From NCBI GenBank assembly GCA_943735955.1, contig OX030962.1, positions 5,501,620 through 5,565,619 of the forward strand: a stretch of DNA of 64,000 bases, written 5' to 3'. Origin of the DNA: Piscicola geometra (lineage: Eukaryota; Annelida; Clitellata; Hirudinida; Piscicolidae). The translations under genes and the position numbers were made by a program. Below, piece after piece: positions 42,836-56,417 of this stretch. The notes beneath the pieces were generated by a model. The model saw nothing but the letters and a program-made list of their open reading frames with translations. It had not been told where the DNA came from and did no database searches. The first letter of the stretch is position 1. The number at the start of each line of letters is the position of its first letter.

Positions 42836-45800
42836 CTACAACTTATCATTCTTTTCCCGCTTCTGAAAATAATAGATCCAGTAGATGAAGTTGAAGACTG
42901 TAAAAGTCAAAGGGAAGATTTTTCTCGACAGTTTGTCGACCGCCCTCGCTCGCATCTTGCCATCCGGTTCTGGAGCCCCCTTCGCTTTGGGCTTTGGGGA
43001 GTTTGAGATTGGGGTGAAGTTTTATCTGGGCTTCAATGTTTTAAGAGTGTAGTGTGTTGGGAGTTTAGTTTAATAAGGGTAGAGTGTATTACGAGTGAAT
43101 TACGTACAAATTATGTATGTATTGGAAGTTATTTATCGAATTAAACTTCTAGCGTTTGGTCTATAACTTTTTATAAATAAGTTTTTTGAAGCTTTTTTTG
43201 TAAAAACTATTGTTCTGTGTGTGAGAAGGTGTTTAATGACTCTGAGATTTAAAAAAATAAATATTTGAATATTTTTTGAATTATGAAAATTAAATATATA
43301 TGGTGGTCCCATGAATAGCGGAACAAAGATAAAGATGGTTAAAAACTACCGACTGTACCTTGCAAAACTTCAAGAAAAAGTTAGGCTTTATTCTTTGTGC
43401 CTTAAAAAAATAATCAAAAAGATTTGGTACTTCTGATAAACACTTTGAATGGGAGATAAACAATAAATTATTGACTAAATTGTTGAATAATAAATTATGA
43501 AATAATTAAAAAGACATTATACCGAAAAACTAATTTATTATCTTCATTACTGTGATCTCTATAGCTAACCTGTTGCACGGCTACACAGGAGTTTGGTGGG
43601 TTTCTCTTGAGGATGGGGCCTGGATGTTGACTCATTGGTCGTTTGGGCTTTGTCACCTTGGCGTTTTGTTGAAAAAACGCATTTAAAACATATAATTTCA
43701 ATGCACAATAAAGTTTTAATGGTAAATTTAGTCTTTAAAAATTCATTCGAATGCGCAATAAAATTTTACACTGTGGGCCAAAAAACATGCATTGTTAGAT
43801 TATTTTAGGTTTAAAATATTCCACCCCTGTCTAGTTCACCTTCCTTGATAGAACGTTCACCACAGCAAACTCAATCAACGACGTGAACACGAACACCAAG
43901 CACACAATCATCCACACGTCGATCGCTTTGATGTATGAGACTCTAGGAAGAGTCGATCTGTGTATGGAAGAAATGCATATGCGTAGATTAAATTAAATAA
44001 AAAAGTTCAATTTTAATTAATTAATTTTTTTCTTTCTTAATTGAACAAATTAAATCGATTTTAACCTAAAAACCTTGATATATATTGTTTATAATTTTTA
44101 TTAATTAAAATTTTCCAAATTTAAAAATAGGACTATTTAAAAATTTTCAAACTTTTATATATATAAACTTTTCCATAATTCTTCCTTAACCAATTTTCCC
44201 GAAGCTTTCAGATAAGCGCAAGAGACGCTCACCTGGCGGCACTGCTCATGGTGGTGGTGGTGAGGACGGTGAGGAGCCCGATGGACACCCGGGCAGGGGA
44301 GGCGTCCACGTTGATCCAGAAGGACACCCACGACAAGATCACAATCAGGACGCTAGGCACGTACACCTGCGTGCAAGGAGAGGGGGGTGTTTGTATAGTG
44401 TAATGTGCTATACAATACAATGAATTGCACTAAAAAATGAAAATAAAATACTTTTTGCTGTTAGTTAAATAGTTTTACTTTGGATTAATTAAAAATAAAT
44501 CTGGTTTATAAGTTTTTATTCACCTGAATCAAGAAGTATCCCAGATCTCTTTTGAGAAAGAAGTTGATTTGCAAACACGAATACGAACCTGTGGTTGTTT
44601 GGCGAAAATTATTTTCGTTTTAGTGGGTAATTAAAAAAATAATGTAATATTTCTAATATTTTGTCTAAAGAATTTTTGATGTTTAAAAAATAAATTTAAA
44701 GACGATTCATACTAGAAAATTGTAAAAGCAAACATTTAAAAGAATCAAATTTTTATTAAAAAAGGCCTAAACCAGTGGTGTAGTGCTGTGAGCAGTCGAG
44801 GTGTGTGCTCTTAACGAGCGTGAATTGCGGAAGCTGCAGCTTTCCCTGGTGGTCAATCATCTTGCTCATGTTGTTGAAGAACATCGTGTTGCTCTGGTAG
44901 CCAACTGTGGGTAGTTCGTCGTAATTGATCGTTTAAGTGGTAAAAAATTTTTCACGTTTTTATTAAATTAAATATATAAAAAATAGAGACGGGAAAGAAA
45001 CTGAGAACGATACAAAATAGGAAAAATTATGTACATTATACCATAATTTTTTTTCCCAATAATTCAACATTTAAATCAACCATCCTCTCCCACCAACGTA
45101 CAGCTCTCAAAGGCAATCGGACACACTTGCGTGTCCATTGGAAACTTCTCCAAGGTCATCAGACAAGAGAGCGTTGCTGTGATTCTGTCGTTGATGTGGT
45201 AGTTGTGATGATGTTTTTGTAGTTGTGGTTGTTGTGGTAGTTGTGGTGATGTTTTTGTAGTTGTGGTTGGTGTAGTAGTTGTGGTTGGTGTGCTGTAGTT
45301 GTGGTTGGCATGGAAATCGATAATTGTTGGAATAGCTATTAGAAAAATATTTTACAACAAAATTTAAATTATTATACTAAACACTTTATCAAAATATTTA
45401 CATTAAATAAAAAATAACACTTGAGGCATTTAATGCTCTACCAAAATAAGCGCTATAAAATCTTTTAAAAACTGTTTTCATGATGACGATACTCACTTAA
45501 TGACGTACCACACTCTCCCATCAGAGGACAACTGCATCACTCTGTTCTCCACTGTGACGGAGTGGAAGCTGGCGCCTGCATTTCGAAAATTAAATGGCGA
45601 TTTCAATGCGTTATTGCAACCATTTTAAATCACTCAAATAAATTTCTATAGCGCTCTTTCATCAAATTAAAAAAAATATTTTTTCAAAAAAAACTTTGCA
45701 AATTGCCCTTTATGACAAGTTTGAAATTTATCCAGAAGGTCAGAATCCGTGATTTGAAAGCAATCCCGTGCGAAACAAACCCCTAATCTTTCATTATGAT

Positions 45801-48561
45801 CATTTTTATTTAATAATACGCCACACCAAGCAACTGAGACGCTTATAGAATCAATAAATTTATAAAATGACACTTTTCACCGCCTTTTTAGCTGTCTATG
45901 CGGTCAAAACGCTTGATCGCTCGTTGATTTAAAGCCCTTTTCCGAATTGAAACACATCTTGAGCGAGAAGACCTTTTTCGTTTCGGAGGAAAGTGTCAGG
46001 AATCCAGATCTTGTTCCAACTGCCGTCGCCCATGCGGAGGGTCTCGTAGGACATGTTGTACTTGGCGAACGAGAGACGTGGGTCGTTCCAGCTCTGACGT
46101 AGGTACATGCTGATGGAGTAGTCCTGGGGGGGAGGGGGATGATGGTGGTTTTGGAGGTCGTGGTTGTAGTTATGGGGTGTTTTTTGGGAATGAGGGTGGT
46201 TGTAGTGATGGGGTGGTTCCTAGGAGTGAAATCTTTATAGATGTTGTGGTTTGCAGTAAAAGACTGGTCTAGTTTAGAGTAAAAGTGTGGTTTAGAAGGT
46301 GGAATTGATGTTGGAATTGAAACATAGATTAAAACCATAACTAAGCAGATTTTTTAAACCAATTTGTGAAATAAAACTTAAATTCTAAATCATTAAAAGA
46401 GTGCTAATTTAACTTATTTTTTTATTTAAATTCTTAATTAATTAAATTAATGAATTCTTAATTAATGACACAACCATGGTTTGCTCGTTGACTGAGTAGA
46501 CACTGATGACGAAGACTCCAAGCTTAACTTCCGTGGCGTCTTAAAGAACAATAAATGGTTATAAAATTAAAAGAATATAATTAATAATAATGGAAAAGAA
46601 AATGATTGACTAATATTTAGGTAAAGTAAAAAAACTATCATAATAAACAGTATAAACATAAAAATTAAAATAGATATTTTTAATGCTTGAAACTTTTGCG
46701 GCCAGAAATGAAGCCGCAGAAAATTGATGAAATATTTATTGTTTCTGATTGTTTAAATTTTATATTTCTTCTGAGCTCCACATACTTTTATGGGTGATTG
46801 AAGGAGCGTCTGTCTTGATGTAGTTTTCCAAGAGACGTTCTATCAGCATGGAAGGGCTGATGATGATGGTGGTGGTGGTGTTGATGATGATGATGGTGGT
46901 GGTGGTGTTGATGATGATGGTGGTGTTGATGGTAGTGTTGATTGTTGTGATGGTGGTGGTGGTAGTGTTGATTGTTGTGGTGGTGGTAATAATGGTGTTT
47001 TTTGTGACAGTGGTGATGGTAGTAGTGGTGGTGGCGATGATAGTCTAAATAGAAATGACAGTTTTCGAGATTTATAAAAAAGAGAAATAATAGTGATTAA
47101 ATAAAAAAAAATAAATGTGAAATGGAAAAAATCGATATAAAAGTAAAGCAATTAAAAAGGTTAATTAGAGATTTTAAATCGTTGAAATAATTAATAAGTC
47201 TCCTAAAATTAAATTAAATTAAATTGAAGATTAAATTATTAACTTTATTGCGCAATCTTGAACTCACTTGGCATCTGGTTTTATTGTGTTCAGTCTGGTG
47301 ATTTCCCTCTTTGCCTTCCTCTGGTCCCTGTGATGATAGTAGTGGTGGTGATGATGATGATGATAGTGGTGGTGATGATGATGATGATAGTGGTGGTGGG
47401 GATGATGATGATAGTGGTGGTGGTGAAGAGGATGATTGTGGTGGTGGTGATGATGATAGTGGTGGTAGTGATGATGATATTGGTAGTGGTGATGATGATA
47501 GTGGTGGTGGTGGTGGTGGTAATAGTGATGATTATGTAATTTTATTTTATAGAACAATGTAATTATTTTCACAAAAACAATGGCTAAAGGGTTTTGCAAG
47601 AAGGGTAACATTAGAGTATTTGTACCCAAAATAGGCAGGAAATAAAAGTAGAAAAATCACGAAATAAAATAAATTTATTTAAAAAACGATGAAAAAATAA
47701 TAAAAGTGTGAGGAATGGATAGGTTGAGGATACTGCGTGGACGATCAACAGAAATCGTTTGCTTCCACGCATGGTGTCGTGTACATGTGTTATCAAAAAA
47801 TAAATACAAACTATTTTTTATTATCGTCACATAAATATTTAATAATAATTATTAGATTTCTTATTATATTTTGGTAGATTAAAACGATATTGTAGTAAGA
47901 GTAGAGTATGTATTCCTTGATCTTACTTTATAATTTTGTAGAAAGGGGAATTGTGCTTCCATGCGTGCTCATCGACTTTGTTGTTGTTTCTGTGGTGCGT
48001 TTGGTTGTGGTGGTTGTTGTGAGAATAATGTTTTGTTTTGTTGCTCGCGCTGTGTTTGTTAGTGCTGGTAGCAACAGTCTCCTTGTATTGGTTGTAGTGG
48101 TTGTAGAAGTTGTAGTAATTTAGTTGGTTGTCGCTACTGTTTTCGTTTAAACTTTCCAGACTCGGCTCATTTTTGTGAGTTTTGTTGATTTTGTTGTTGA
48201 TCGAATTTTTTGTGTCGTTGTTAGAACCAAATAGGCTGGTTTTGTTGTCGTTGCTTGTTTTAAGGATGTAGTAGTTGTCGTTGTTTATCTCGTCAAAGTC
48301 AACGCTGTCCATATTATAATAGTTGTGGTCGTTGTTGAGAATTTCGCTGTTGTCGTTGTGGTTAATGTTGTTGATGTAGTTATTGTTTCGGTTGTTGTTG
48401 TGGTTGTTGTAGTTGTTAATGTTTTTGTTTTTGTCGATTTTTTGGTTAATGTTGTTAGTGATGAAGTTAACGATTTTGAATGGTTCTGCGGAAATTTCGG
48501 AAGAAAGAAGAGCGAAAAGGAAGACCAAAAGGGTTGAAGTTTTCTGGAATGAAAACACCAT
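42836..48561 (-). CDS. Anion-type Cys-loop ligand-gated ion channel subunit (receptor A)
   Basis: Thirteen exons close in phase: 48561-47927, 47327-47268, 46856-46786, 46539-46475, 46123-45973, 45575-45497, 45184-45102, 44904-44773, 44588-44524, 44366-44233, 43957-43840, 43656-43570 and 42991-42836, about 611 aa. A signal peptide ([20 protein letters not shown]) precedes about 185 residues of Asn-rich disordered sequence. The ligand-binding domain includes [32 protein letters not shown] and the Cys loop [16 protein letters not shown] second disulfide pair ([13 protein letters not shown]), typical of glycine, glutamate-gated and histamine-gated chloride channels, follows. TM2 begins [12 protein letters not shown], and Pro-Ala-Arg is the anion-selectivity signature. 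TM4 is [15 protein letters not shown]. It is likely a chloride channel at synapses. The ligand cannot be read from sequence. Confidence 0.92.
46855..47045. repeat. GATGGTGGTGGTGTT repeat at a receptor A acceptor
   Basis: A GAT/GGT array in the intron between exons 2 and 3 of receptor A. On the transcript strand it reads ACCACCATCATCAG and runs directly into exon 3. Confidence 0.9.
47330..47535. repeat. GATGATGATAGTGGTGGT repeat at a receptor A acceptor
   Basis: A trinucleotide array filling the 3' half of the intron before exon 2 of receptor A, again ending within a few bases of the acceptor. Asp/Ser/Gly and His frames are artefacts. Confidence 0.9.
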
Positions 48562-50250
48562 GATTAATAAAATATATAAATTCTTATAAAAACGCTAATT
48601 ACTTTCAGTTTTCATTTATACAAGTCTTGAATTAAACACACAAAATGTTTATGTTGATACATTGCATGGAATTGTAGTCCACATTTTCAAAATTTTTAAT
48701 AAATGACAAAAGCACTACATACCTTGAAAGCAACCATCCTTCAACTTGCAACTTTTGCCCTCATTAAAGCAACACTTCTTTGCAAACTTTTAACTTTCAG
48801 CAAACACAACACCAAATAGCTTGTTCCTTTATAAAAATAATCTCTAGTAGGATGATTTTCCACCTTTCCGATGCACTTCGCAGAAGTTTTCTTTAACAAA
48901 ATTGTTCACGTGACGTCAGCTTTCTTGCTCATGCGTAGGGCACGATCAATGGCGTACACAAGATTCCGTGTACAGACGTACAACATGAAATCCATCTAAA
49001 GATTTTATTCTGATTTAAAAAAATTAATATTAATAATAATAAATAACATTTTTGTTAAAATTGTTACTTCTGGGATATTCCCGAACATTGATCTTCGTAA
49101 AAAGTTCGGAGGTAAAACGATCTCGGTGATATACAAGAGGTTGCTGGAGTTATTTTTTGAGGGGGGTGGGAGTGTCGAGTTGACTTAGAAATAGGGCTAA
49201 AAGGTTCAAACTGTTCAAACGAATGTCATTCCTTATTCTGCAGTGGTTCGTTCGTTCGCATGCATTGAAGTTCGTAATGTTTTCAAATCATATGTTTGAG
49301 TTTCTAATTTTTAAAAATTAATTTAATTAAAATGAATTTGACTTTTTAAACTTTACTAACTCATAAAGTAGATTAATTTACTTCTTTTTTAAACCTCGAT
49401 AAAAAAAATTACAAAACGAACTTGATTGAAAATAATAATGATTTATTTAATTAAAATGCACCAATTCTTGGTCGGTTCAAAGTGATAAAGCAAGATTCTT
49501 GGCCTTTAATTGATAATTGATTCATATTAATTAATTATCATTATCAGCAGTCATTAATGATATGAGATGATTGGTTATAACAACTGAATAACTTACATTT
49601 AATTTACAAAAAACTTCTTACTAAGTATTTAATAAATGTAAATTAAGCTAAGTTACTGTAAATTGAACTTAAAGCCAACAGTTTTTCTAGCATGAATGCA
49701 CCGTCATATTGAAAAATAGAAAATACAGTTGGTGGTTGAAAGAAGTAACAGTTGTTTCAGCAACGTTGTGTTAATACATCAGCGGTGGCAATGGCTCAGG
49801 CTGTTTTAAAAGTCGTTGGCATTGAAGGGTAAAACGAATAAACCATCAGTGAACCCTATTCAAAGTCTTGCTACTACACGACAATATTCCTTTACAACTA
49901 CTCGTAAAGAATCAAATTCAAAATGTTTCACAAATACTACAGCTATTCAATTAAAATAAAATAAATTTTTAAGTGTTTGAACGATTGATATTAAGTTTCA
50001 ATAAGAATTTGTAGGTTTTAATTGGTTCCTTTGATCGCTTGAAACCTTAAACTTTGTATTCTTTCACCTCACACAACAATTTGCCGATAAACCTATGAAA
50101 AAGCAGCTTTCTCGTTTCTCTCACCTTTCTTTACAATGCAAAATTCTTAACGCACCAATTCCCCGTTTACTCAACCGAGGAAATAATCAAATCAAGAAAA
50201 TCTTATTCTCAGTAATCTCTACAATCGCCGCCAATCCTCCACACACATTT
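48562..50250. other. Spacer between the two tandem receptor genes
   Basis: About 1.7 kb from the start codon of receptor A to the stop codon of receptor B. It should contain the promoter of A and the 3' end of B. The sequence is AT-rich. No separate gene and no clear promoter motif were recognised. Confidence 0.55.
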
Positions 50251-53200
50251 TCATACGCCTTTCTTCGCTCCAACCACTTTGTCGGGCTGTTGGAAGTAGT
50301 AGATCCAGTAGATGAAGTTGAAGACGGTGAAAGTGAGAGGAAAAAACTTGCGAGAGAGTTTGTCGACTGCTCTGGCTCGCTTCTTGCCGTCAGGTTCAGG
50401 AGAATTAGCTGCTAGTTTCGCTTTTGGCTGTGAATGGTTCAGTGGTTTTGAAATTTATAATCAATTCTGAAAGGTTAATTTTGTTGTTGGATGTGGTCTT
50501 AGTTCAAGCACCCACCTTGCAGCATTTGGCTAGTGAGGCTGCTTTTCTACTTTGCGCCTACGAAAGAAAGTTTATACACTACTTTCAAAACTAGATATTA
50601 TAATTATTGAATAATAAATAAGTTTTAAGTTTTAGTAAAAAATCACGTATTTAAATATCTGCTAGGAAACCTGTTGCACCGCCACACAAGAGTTGGGAGG
50701 TTTTCTCTTGAGAATCGTTCCAGGATTCTGGGTTCGAGCTGCCTTTGTCGACTTTTGAGAGTTTACATTTTGCATATCAATATTTGTAGAAAAAGTTACA
50801 AAAGAATAATAATGCAGAAGTTGGGTTTTTGTGATAATGACGCGGTTCACACGTACTTTTCTAGATAGAACGTTCACCACTGCGTACTCAATCAACGACG
50901 TGAACACGAACAGCAAGCACACAATCATCCACACGTCGATCGCTTTGATGTAAGAGACTCTAGGAAGAGTGGCTCTGTAACGAGGTAAAAATCATTTTAA
51001 TTTTGTTTGAGTAATAAATGTATCTTCTTTTTCCTCAAAAGTGCCTGGTTTCTCTAGACTCATCATAACATTTTGGCCAAAAGTATTGTTCCTAGCCGCA
51101 AAATAACTAAATTCCAATTCTAGCAATATTTAGGCATTCCATCGATTCTACCTAGCACCACTGCTCATGGTGGTGGTGGTGAGGACGGTGAGGAGCCCGA
51201 TGGACACCCGGGCAGGGGAGGCGTCCACGTTGATCCAGAAGGACACCCACGACAAGATCACAATCAGGACGCTAGGCACGTACACCTGCGTGCAAGGAGA
51301 AGGGGTGTATATTATTCCGTGTATTAGGTGTAAATGACTCGAGAAAAAAATTACAATTGAAATTTGCATATTAAATTTCTATTAAATAATTATTTGAAAA
51401 ATTTATTGCTTTAAAAATTAACAATCACAATTTTTGTTTGCGTAAAATGTGTGAATAGAAATTAAAATTTTATTTATGGTTAACTATTTCAAGAATATTA
51501 ATCAATCTTGCTTATATTTATTATTTGTATATAGAATTTTATTAAACTTTGGCATGCTAATTTAATTTTCAAAAAACTTGTTTATCAAGTTTATAAAACA
51601 AAAATTGTGATTATACAGCATAATTAACTTTTTTTATACAATTTTTATGATACATTTTTGAAATAATAAAAGTCAAACTTGGATCAAAAAGTATCCCAGG
51701 TCTCTTTTGAGGATGAAGTTGACTTCCAAACAGGGATACGAGCCTGAAATGCACGCAATTACCATTCAATCACTTATATAAAAACCATTCAAATGAGAAA
51801 AAAACTCTTTAAACGCTGAATTCGGTTTCTTGAAACTTTACGAAAAATCTTGAAATTGTGAAAACACGGGAAAAACCTGTAGTGTACCACTGCGAGCAGT
51901 CCCTATGCGAGCTATTAACCAGTGTGAACTGGGGCAGCTGCAGGTCCTCGGACTTTTCGATCATGTTGTTCATGTCTTTGAAGTACATCGTGCTGCTTTC
52001 GTAGCCGACTGTTTGTGGTAGTGGCAAGGAATCGGACATTTGAAATTACATTTTTATACTTTATTTTTCGAATATTTCTATTCCACCCTCTTCTCACACC
52101 GACGTACAGCTCTCAAATGCCATCGGACACACTTGCGTGTCCATTGGAAACTTCTCCAAGGTCATCAGGCAAGAGAGCGTTGCTGTGATTCTGTCGTTGA
52201 TGTGGTAGTTGTGGTGATGTTTTTGTAGTTGTGGTGATGTTTTTGTAGTTGTGGTTGGTGTGGTAGTTGAGGTTGGTGTGTTAGTTGTCATTGATGTGGT
52301 AGTTGTTAGTGTGTTGTAGTTGTTGTTGGTGTGGTAGTTGTGGTGAATGAGGTAGTTGTACAAGGGTTGATATAACAAGAATGTCTGGATTTTGTTCTGT
52401 TAAATCATCATTATTACTACGAAACTTTAAAAATGAATAATTAAATAAACAAATCAGATAAAAAATAATAATTTATACGTTTAACAATTAATTAAATTTA
52501 ACGTTGATGCGGATGATTATGATACTCACTTCACTACGTACCAGACGACACCAGATTCGTTCAATGACATCATACGGTTGTCCACTGTGACGGAATGGAA
52601 GCTTGCCCCTGTGGTGGTGTGGTCGAAATGGTGGTTGTGGCATCGAAAAAGTGGTGGTAGTGTGGTCAAAATGGTGGTAGTGTGGTCAAAATGGTGGTTG
52701 TGTGGTCAAAAACGGGATCTGGTTGAAATGATGGTTGTGTGGTCAAAATATAGTTGGAAGGGTGGTGTCATGTAATAAAAAAATTAATTAGTCGGAAAAG
52801 CGGTGGTTTGGATAAATAATAGTGATGTATTGGAAAAGATAGTAGTGTAATAAAAACCACTCATAAAAATATAATTCAGAATAAATTAACTCCATTAAAC
52901 TATTAATTATTAATTATTAAAGTATAATAAAATATTGAAGAACCTTTTTCATTTCTTAAAAACGTATCTGGAATCCAAATTTTGTTCCAGCTGCCGCTGC
53001 CCATTCTGAGATTGTCGTAGTTCATTTTGTACATGGAAAAGGTGAGTCTTGGGTCAAACCACGATTGCCGTAGGTACATACTGACCGAGTAGTCCTTTGG
53101 AAGGGAGGAATGGTTGGTTGTTGTGTTGGATGGGGTGTGATGGTTGTTTGAGCGGTGGTTAAACTCATTTTTCCATTAGATAGTAGAAAGGGGTTGGTGG

Positions 53201-54743
53201 GTGGTAGGGGTTGGTGGGCTAAGGAACATTCCCACCATGGTTTGCTCGTTGACGGAGTAGACACTGATGATGTAAACTCCAAGATCAACTCTTGTGGCAT
53301 CTGCAACGACCGTCATGGGTTTTAAGTTTTAAAAAAGTTAATGAAACCAGTGATATTCCAGTAGTTAAAAGCAAATTATGAAATTAGCATTTCGAGTTAA
53401 TAGAAGCTCAAAAGTCTATATTTCGAAGACTTTCTTAAATTACAAACTGGTTTACAGTTTTTTCCTTTACATAAAAAGTTCAAGAACGCGAATGTTAAGA
53501 TGTGAATGCTCAAAGTGAAAGCCAAACTTTGTGAAGGTGGATCTGTCTTGATGTAGTTTTGCAGCAGCCTGTCTAACAGCATGGATGGTCTGGAGATGAT
53601 GATAATGATGATTATGATGAAGATGAGGACGATGATGATGATGATGATGAGAACGATGATGATGAGGATGACGATGAGAACGATGATGATGATGATGATG
53701 ACGATGAGGACGATGATGATCATGATGAAATAATATTCTCCGAAAACCTCACTTGGTGTTGGGAGTGATGGTGTTTAGTCTGGTGATGTGTCTCTTCACT
53801 TGCTTCTTGTCACTGTGGTATTGGTGGTCGTTGAGTAGAGAAGGTGGTTCAATTGAATAATTATTACATTAAATGAATTAATTATTTATAATTATCCATT
53901 ATTTTCTGAATTCTTATTAATTGTTTAATGAGTTTAAAGTTAAAAAAGAATTTTGTTTCTAACCTCGTTTTGTTTGGAGATGCGTTGTCGTTATCATGGT
54001 TGTTGTTTTCGGGGTTAATGTTGTTGTTGCTGTTGTTGCTGTTAATGTTGTTGCTGTTATTACTGTCGTTTTTGTCATTTGGTGTGTTGTCATTATTGTA
54101 GTGGTAGTTGTTGTCTTTGACATTGACGGTGTCTTTGTAGTTGTTGTTGTATCTGTAGTAGTTGTATTTGGGTATGTAAGTGTTGTTGTCTTTGTTGATG
54201 TTGAAACTTTGGTGGTTGTTTAGTGACTTAGAGTCATTTTGCGTGTTAGCATCGTTGCTGAAATAATTCTTAGAGTTGTTGTTTTGGTGATCACTGTTGT
54301 TGTTTTTGTTGTTGTTGTTGATGCTGATGTAGTTTTTGTTGAAGTAGATTATGTTGTCGTCGTTGATTTTGTTGTAGATATATTTTACGGGTCCTGGCGA
54401 AACGATGGAGATGCAGTGGAAGGTGGTGGTGGCAAGCAGGAGTACCTGAATTTGTTGAAAAGCTCAAATAAAAAATATATACATAAACACAATAGCTCAA
54501 AAAAGTCTTGGTAAGGAAAATTTAAATTTTTCATTAATTAAACAATAATCATAACAATAAAAATAATAACAACCATAATAGTTATAATAATAAAAATCAC
54601 AATCATAATAATAATCCTCATGATTATTCCCTGCTAAAGGATTGCATTGAATGTCGATGGTTTTATTGAGTAACTCAAATAAAGTTTCCTCATATTTTAT
54701 TTTCTCTCGCTGCTTTTCGTTCAAGTACCTGTAGTCGATTCAT
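50251..54743 (-). CDS. Anion-type Cys-loop ligand-gated ion channel subunit (receptor B), tandem paralogue of A
   Basis: Exons: 54743-54729, 54445-53964, 53812-53753, 53589-53528, 53300-53236, 53094-52944, 52608-52530, 52190-52108, 52008-51877, 51743-51679, 51285-51152, 50974-50857, about 50751-50671, a possible small exon near 50560-50515, and 50427-50251, giving about 570-580 aa. Exon lengths in the core (60, 65, 151, 79, 83, 132, 65, 134, 118) equal those of receptor A, so the two arose by tandem duplication. Exon 1 encodes only MNRLQ. The signal peptide continues as [16 protein letters not shown]. About 140 Asn-rich residues follow. The Cys loop, the second disulfide pair ([13 protein letters not shown]), the PARVSIG pore start and TM4 are all present. 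A and B are probably subunits of the same chloride-channel class and may co-assemble (inference). The main uncertainty is the TM3-TM4 loop exons. Confidence 0.9.
53600..53725. repeat. GAT/GACGATGAGAAC repeat at a receptor B acceptor
   Basis: A trinucleotide array in the intron between exons 3 and 4 of receptor B. On the transcript strand it ends CATCATTATCATCATCTCCAG at exon 4, the same position as the array in receptor A. Confidence 0.9.
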
Positions 54744-55422
54744 CGTTTCACTGTTGTCCCTTGGACTAGTTGAGTTCTTTGAATCTGTGTTGCGTCTGAG
54801 TCTTCATTCAACTGAAGAATTTCTAAACTGACACTTCCAAACTGAATTATGAATGTTTAATTCTGTTGAGGGAACGATGAATGCTGTGAGCAAAGATGGC
54901 TTGAGATGTGTTTGATTCCGAAAACCTGGGTTGTTTGAAAGAGGTTAATTACCAGCCAGATTCAGGCAGCTTTTATTTTACAAGCCTAATTTTTAAAAAC
55001 TATATTGAGACTTGTAAAATGTAAAACTAACAATTAACTCAAACAAATGCAGGCATGCAACATTTTTTTAAACAAATATGAAACCTAGTTTTCAAACCTT
55101 GAAACCTCAATTTTGTCTTTTCCAAAAGCAGTTGCAGCTTCACAACCATCACGCGACCCTGTCTTTCGCTTTCACATACGTCCGTGCACGGGTCGTACAC
55201 CTTCATACGTACACAGATCCATGCCTATATTTATACATTTATATTTTTATATTTGCTTCAGCTTCTTTTATTGGCCCTATATTAAATCAAATATATTAAT
55301 TAAACTTTATTAAATATTCTGTTTGGCGTTTCTATAACAATAAAATAGAGATAAAGTTGCTATCCCTAGGCTCAAACCTTTATAATCTTGGTCAGGTGGA
55401 GAAGGAAGTTGTGTAAATAAGG
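54744..55422. promoter_or_regulatory. Upstream region of receptor B
   Basis: About 680 bp between the receptor B start codon and the hAT insertion. It is the presumed promoter and 5' UTR region of receptor B. No defined element was recognised. Confidence 0.4.
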
Positions 55423-56320
55423 CATGGGCGGCGATCCTGGGGGAGTCCTGGGGTCAGGATCCTTCCACTTTTTTTAGTGGGGGTCCACCTTAATAGGGAC
55501 CCCCCACTTTTTCCCATTTTTGTTTTCAAAAATTTCTGTTTGGATATGAGCATAATCGTCAACCATGGCCTAAAAGTAAATGTTTATACAGTAGTACATT
55601 GTGAGTATGTGTAGTTATAGTGATAGCTGTCTAAAACAAAAATATTCTTTGCTTACTTGAATACTCCTTCACCTTGTTTTTTTTCTCACTATGGCGTAAG
55701 CGGGAATCCTGAGGGGGTCCTGGGATCCACCTCTACAAGAACCCCCTCACTCTTTTAAAAATACACATTTCTCAACTCATTTTGATACGAGCCTAATCGT
55801 CAACCATGGGATACAAAATGCTAATACAGTAATACATTGTGAGTATGTATGGGCAGCGATGCTAGGGGGGTCCTGGGGTCCATCTTAACAGGGACATCTC
55901 TCAGTTTTTCAAATACAATAATTTTTCAACTCCTATCTTAATACAAGAATAATCGTCAACCATAGCATGAAACAGAATTTTTATTCAGTAATATATTTTG
56001 GGTAGGCGTAGTAATAGTGATAGCTGCCTAAAGCAAGATTATTCGTTGCTTAATAAAATACTCACCCACCTACTCTTCTTTTTATATTTATAAATTTAAA
56101 TTAATAAATTATATTTATGAAAATTATTTCTGATTGTTCAATTTTTGCAAGCAGACATTCAGAATGATTTTCAGAAAATATCGGTTCACTTTATGCAAGC
56201 AGACAGATTAAAATTTTTATAAAAAAATCATTCATATTGTGCTACTTATTTTGCATGGGCGATATTCATAGGGGGATTCTGAGGTCCACTTTAATAACGA
56301 CCCTTTCAATTTTTTTAATG
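55423..56320 (+). repeat. Four degenerate copies of the hAT left-end motif
   Basis: The motif GGGCGGCGAT, then GGGGGTCCTGGGGTCCA, recurs near 55423, 55694, 55847 and 56254. The first three copies are followed by a shared AATCGTCAACCATGG stretch. These look like amplified subterminal repeats. Confidence 0.8.
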
Positions 56321-56417
56321 AACCAAAGTTAATGAATTTTAAAAGGCTTCAAACATTAACTAAAGTTTTGGTTAAATCAAACTACAAGTTTCATATCGCA
56401 TAACTGCCAAAAAAGAA

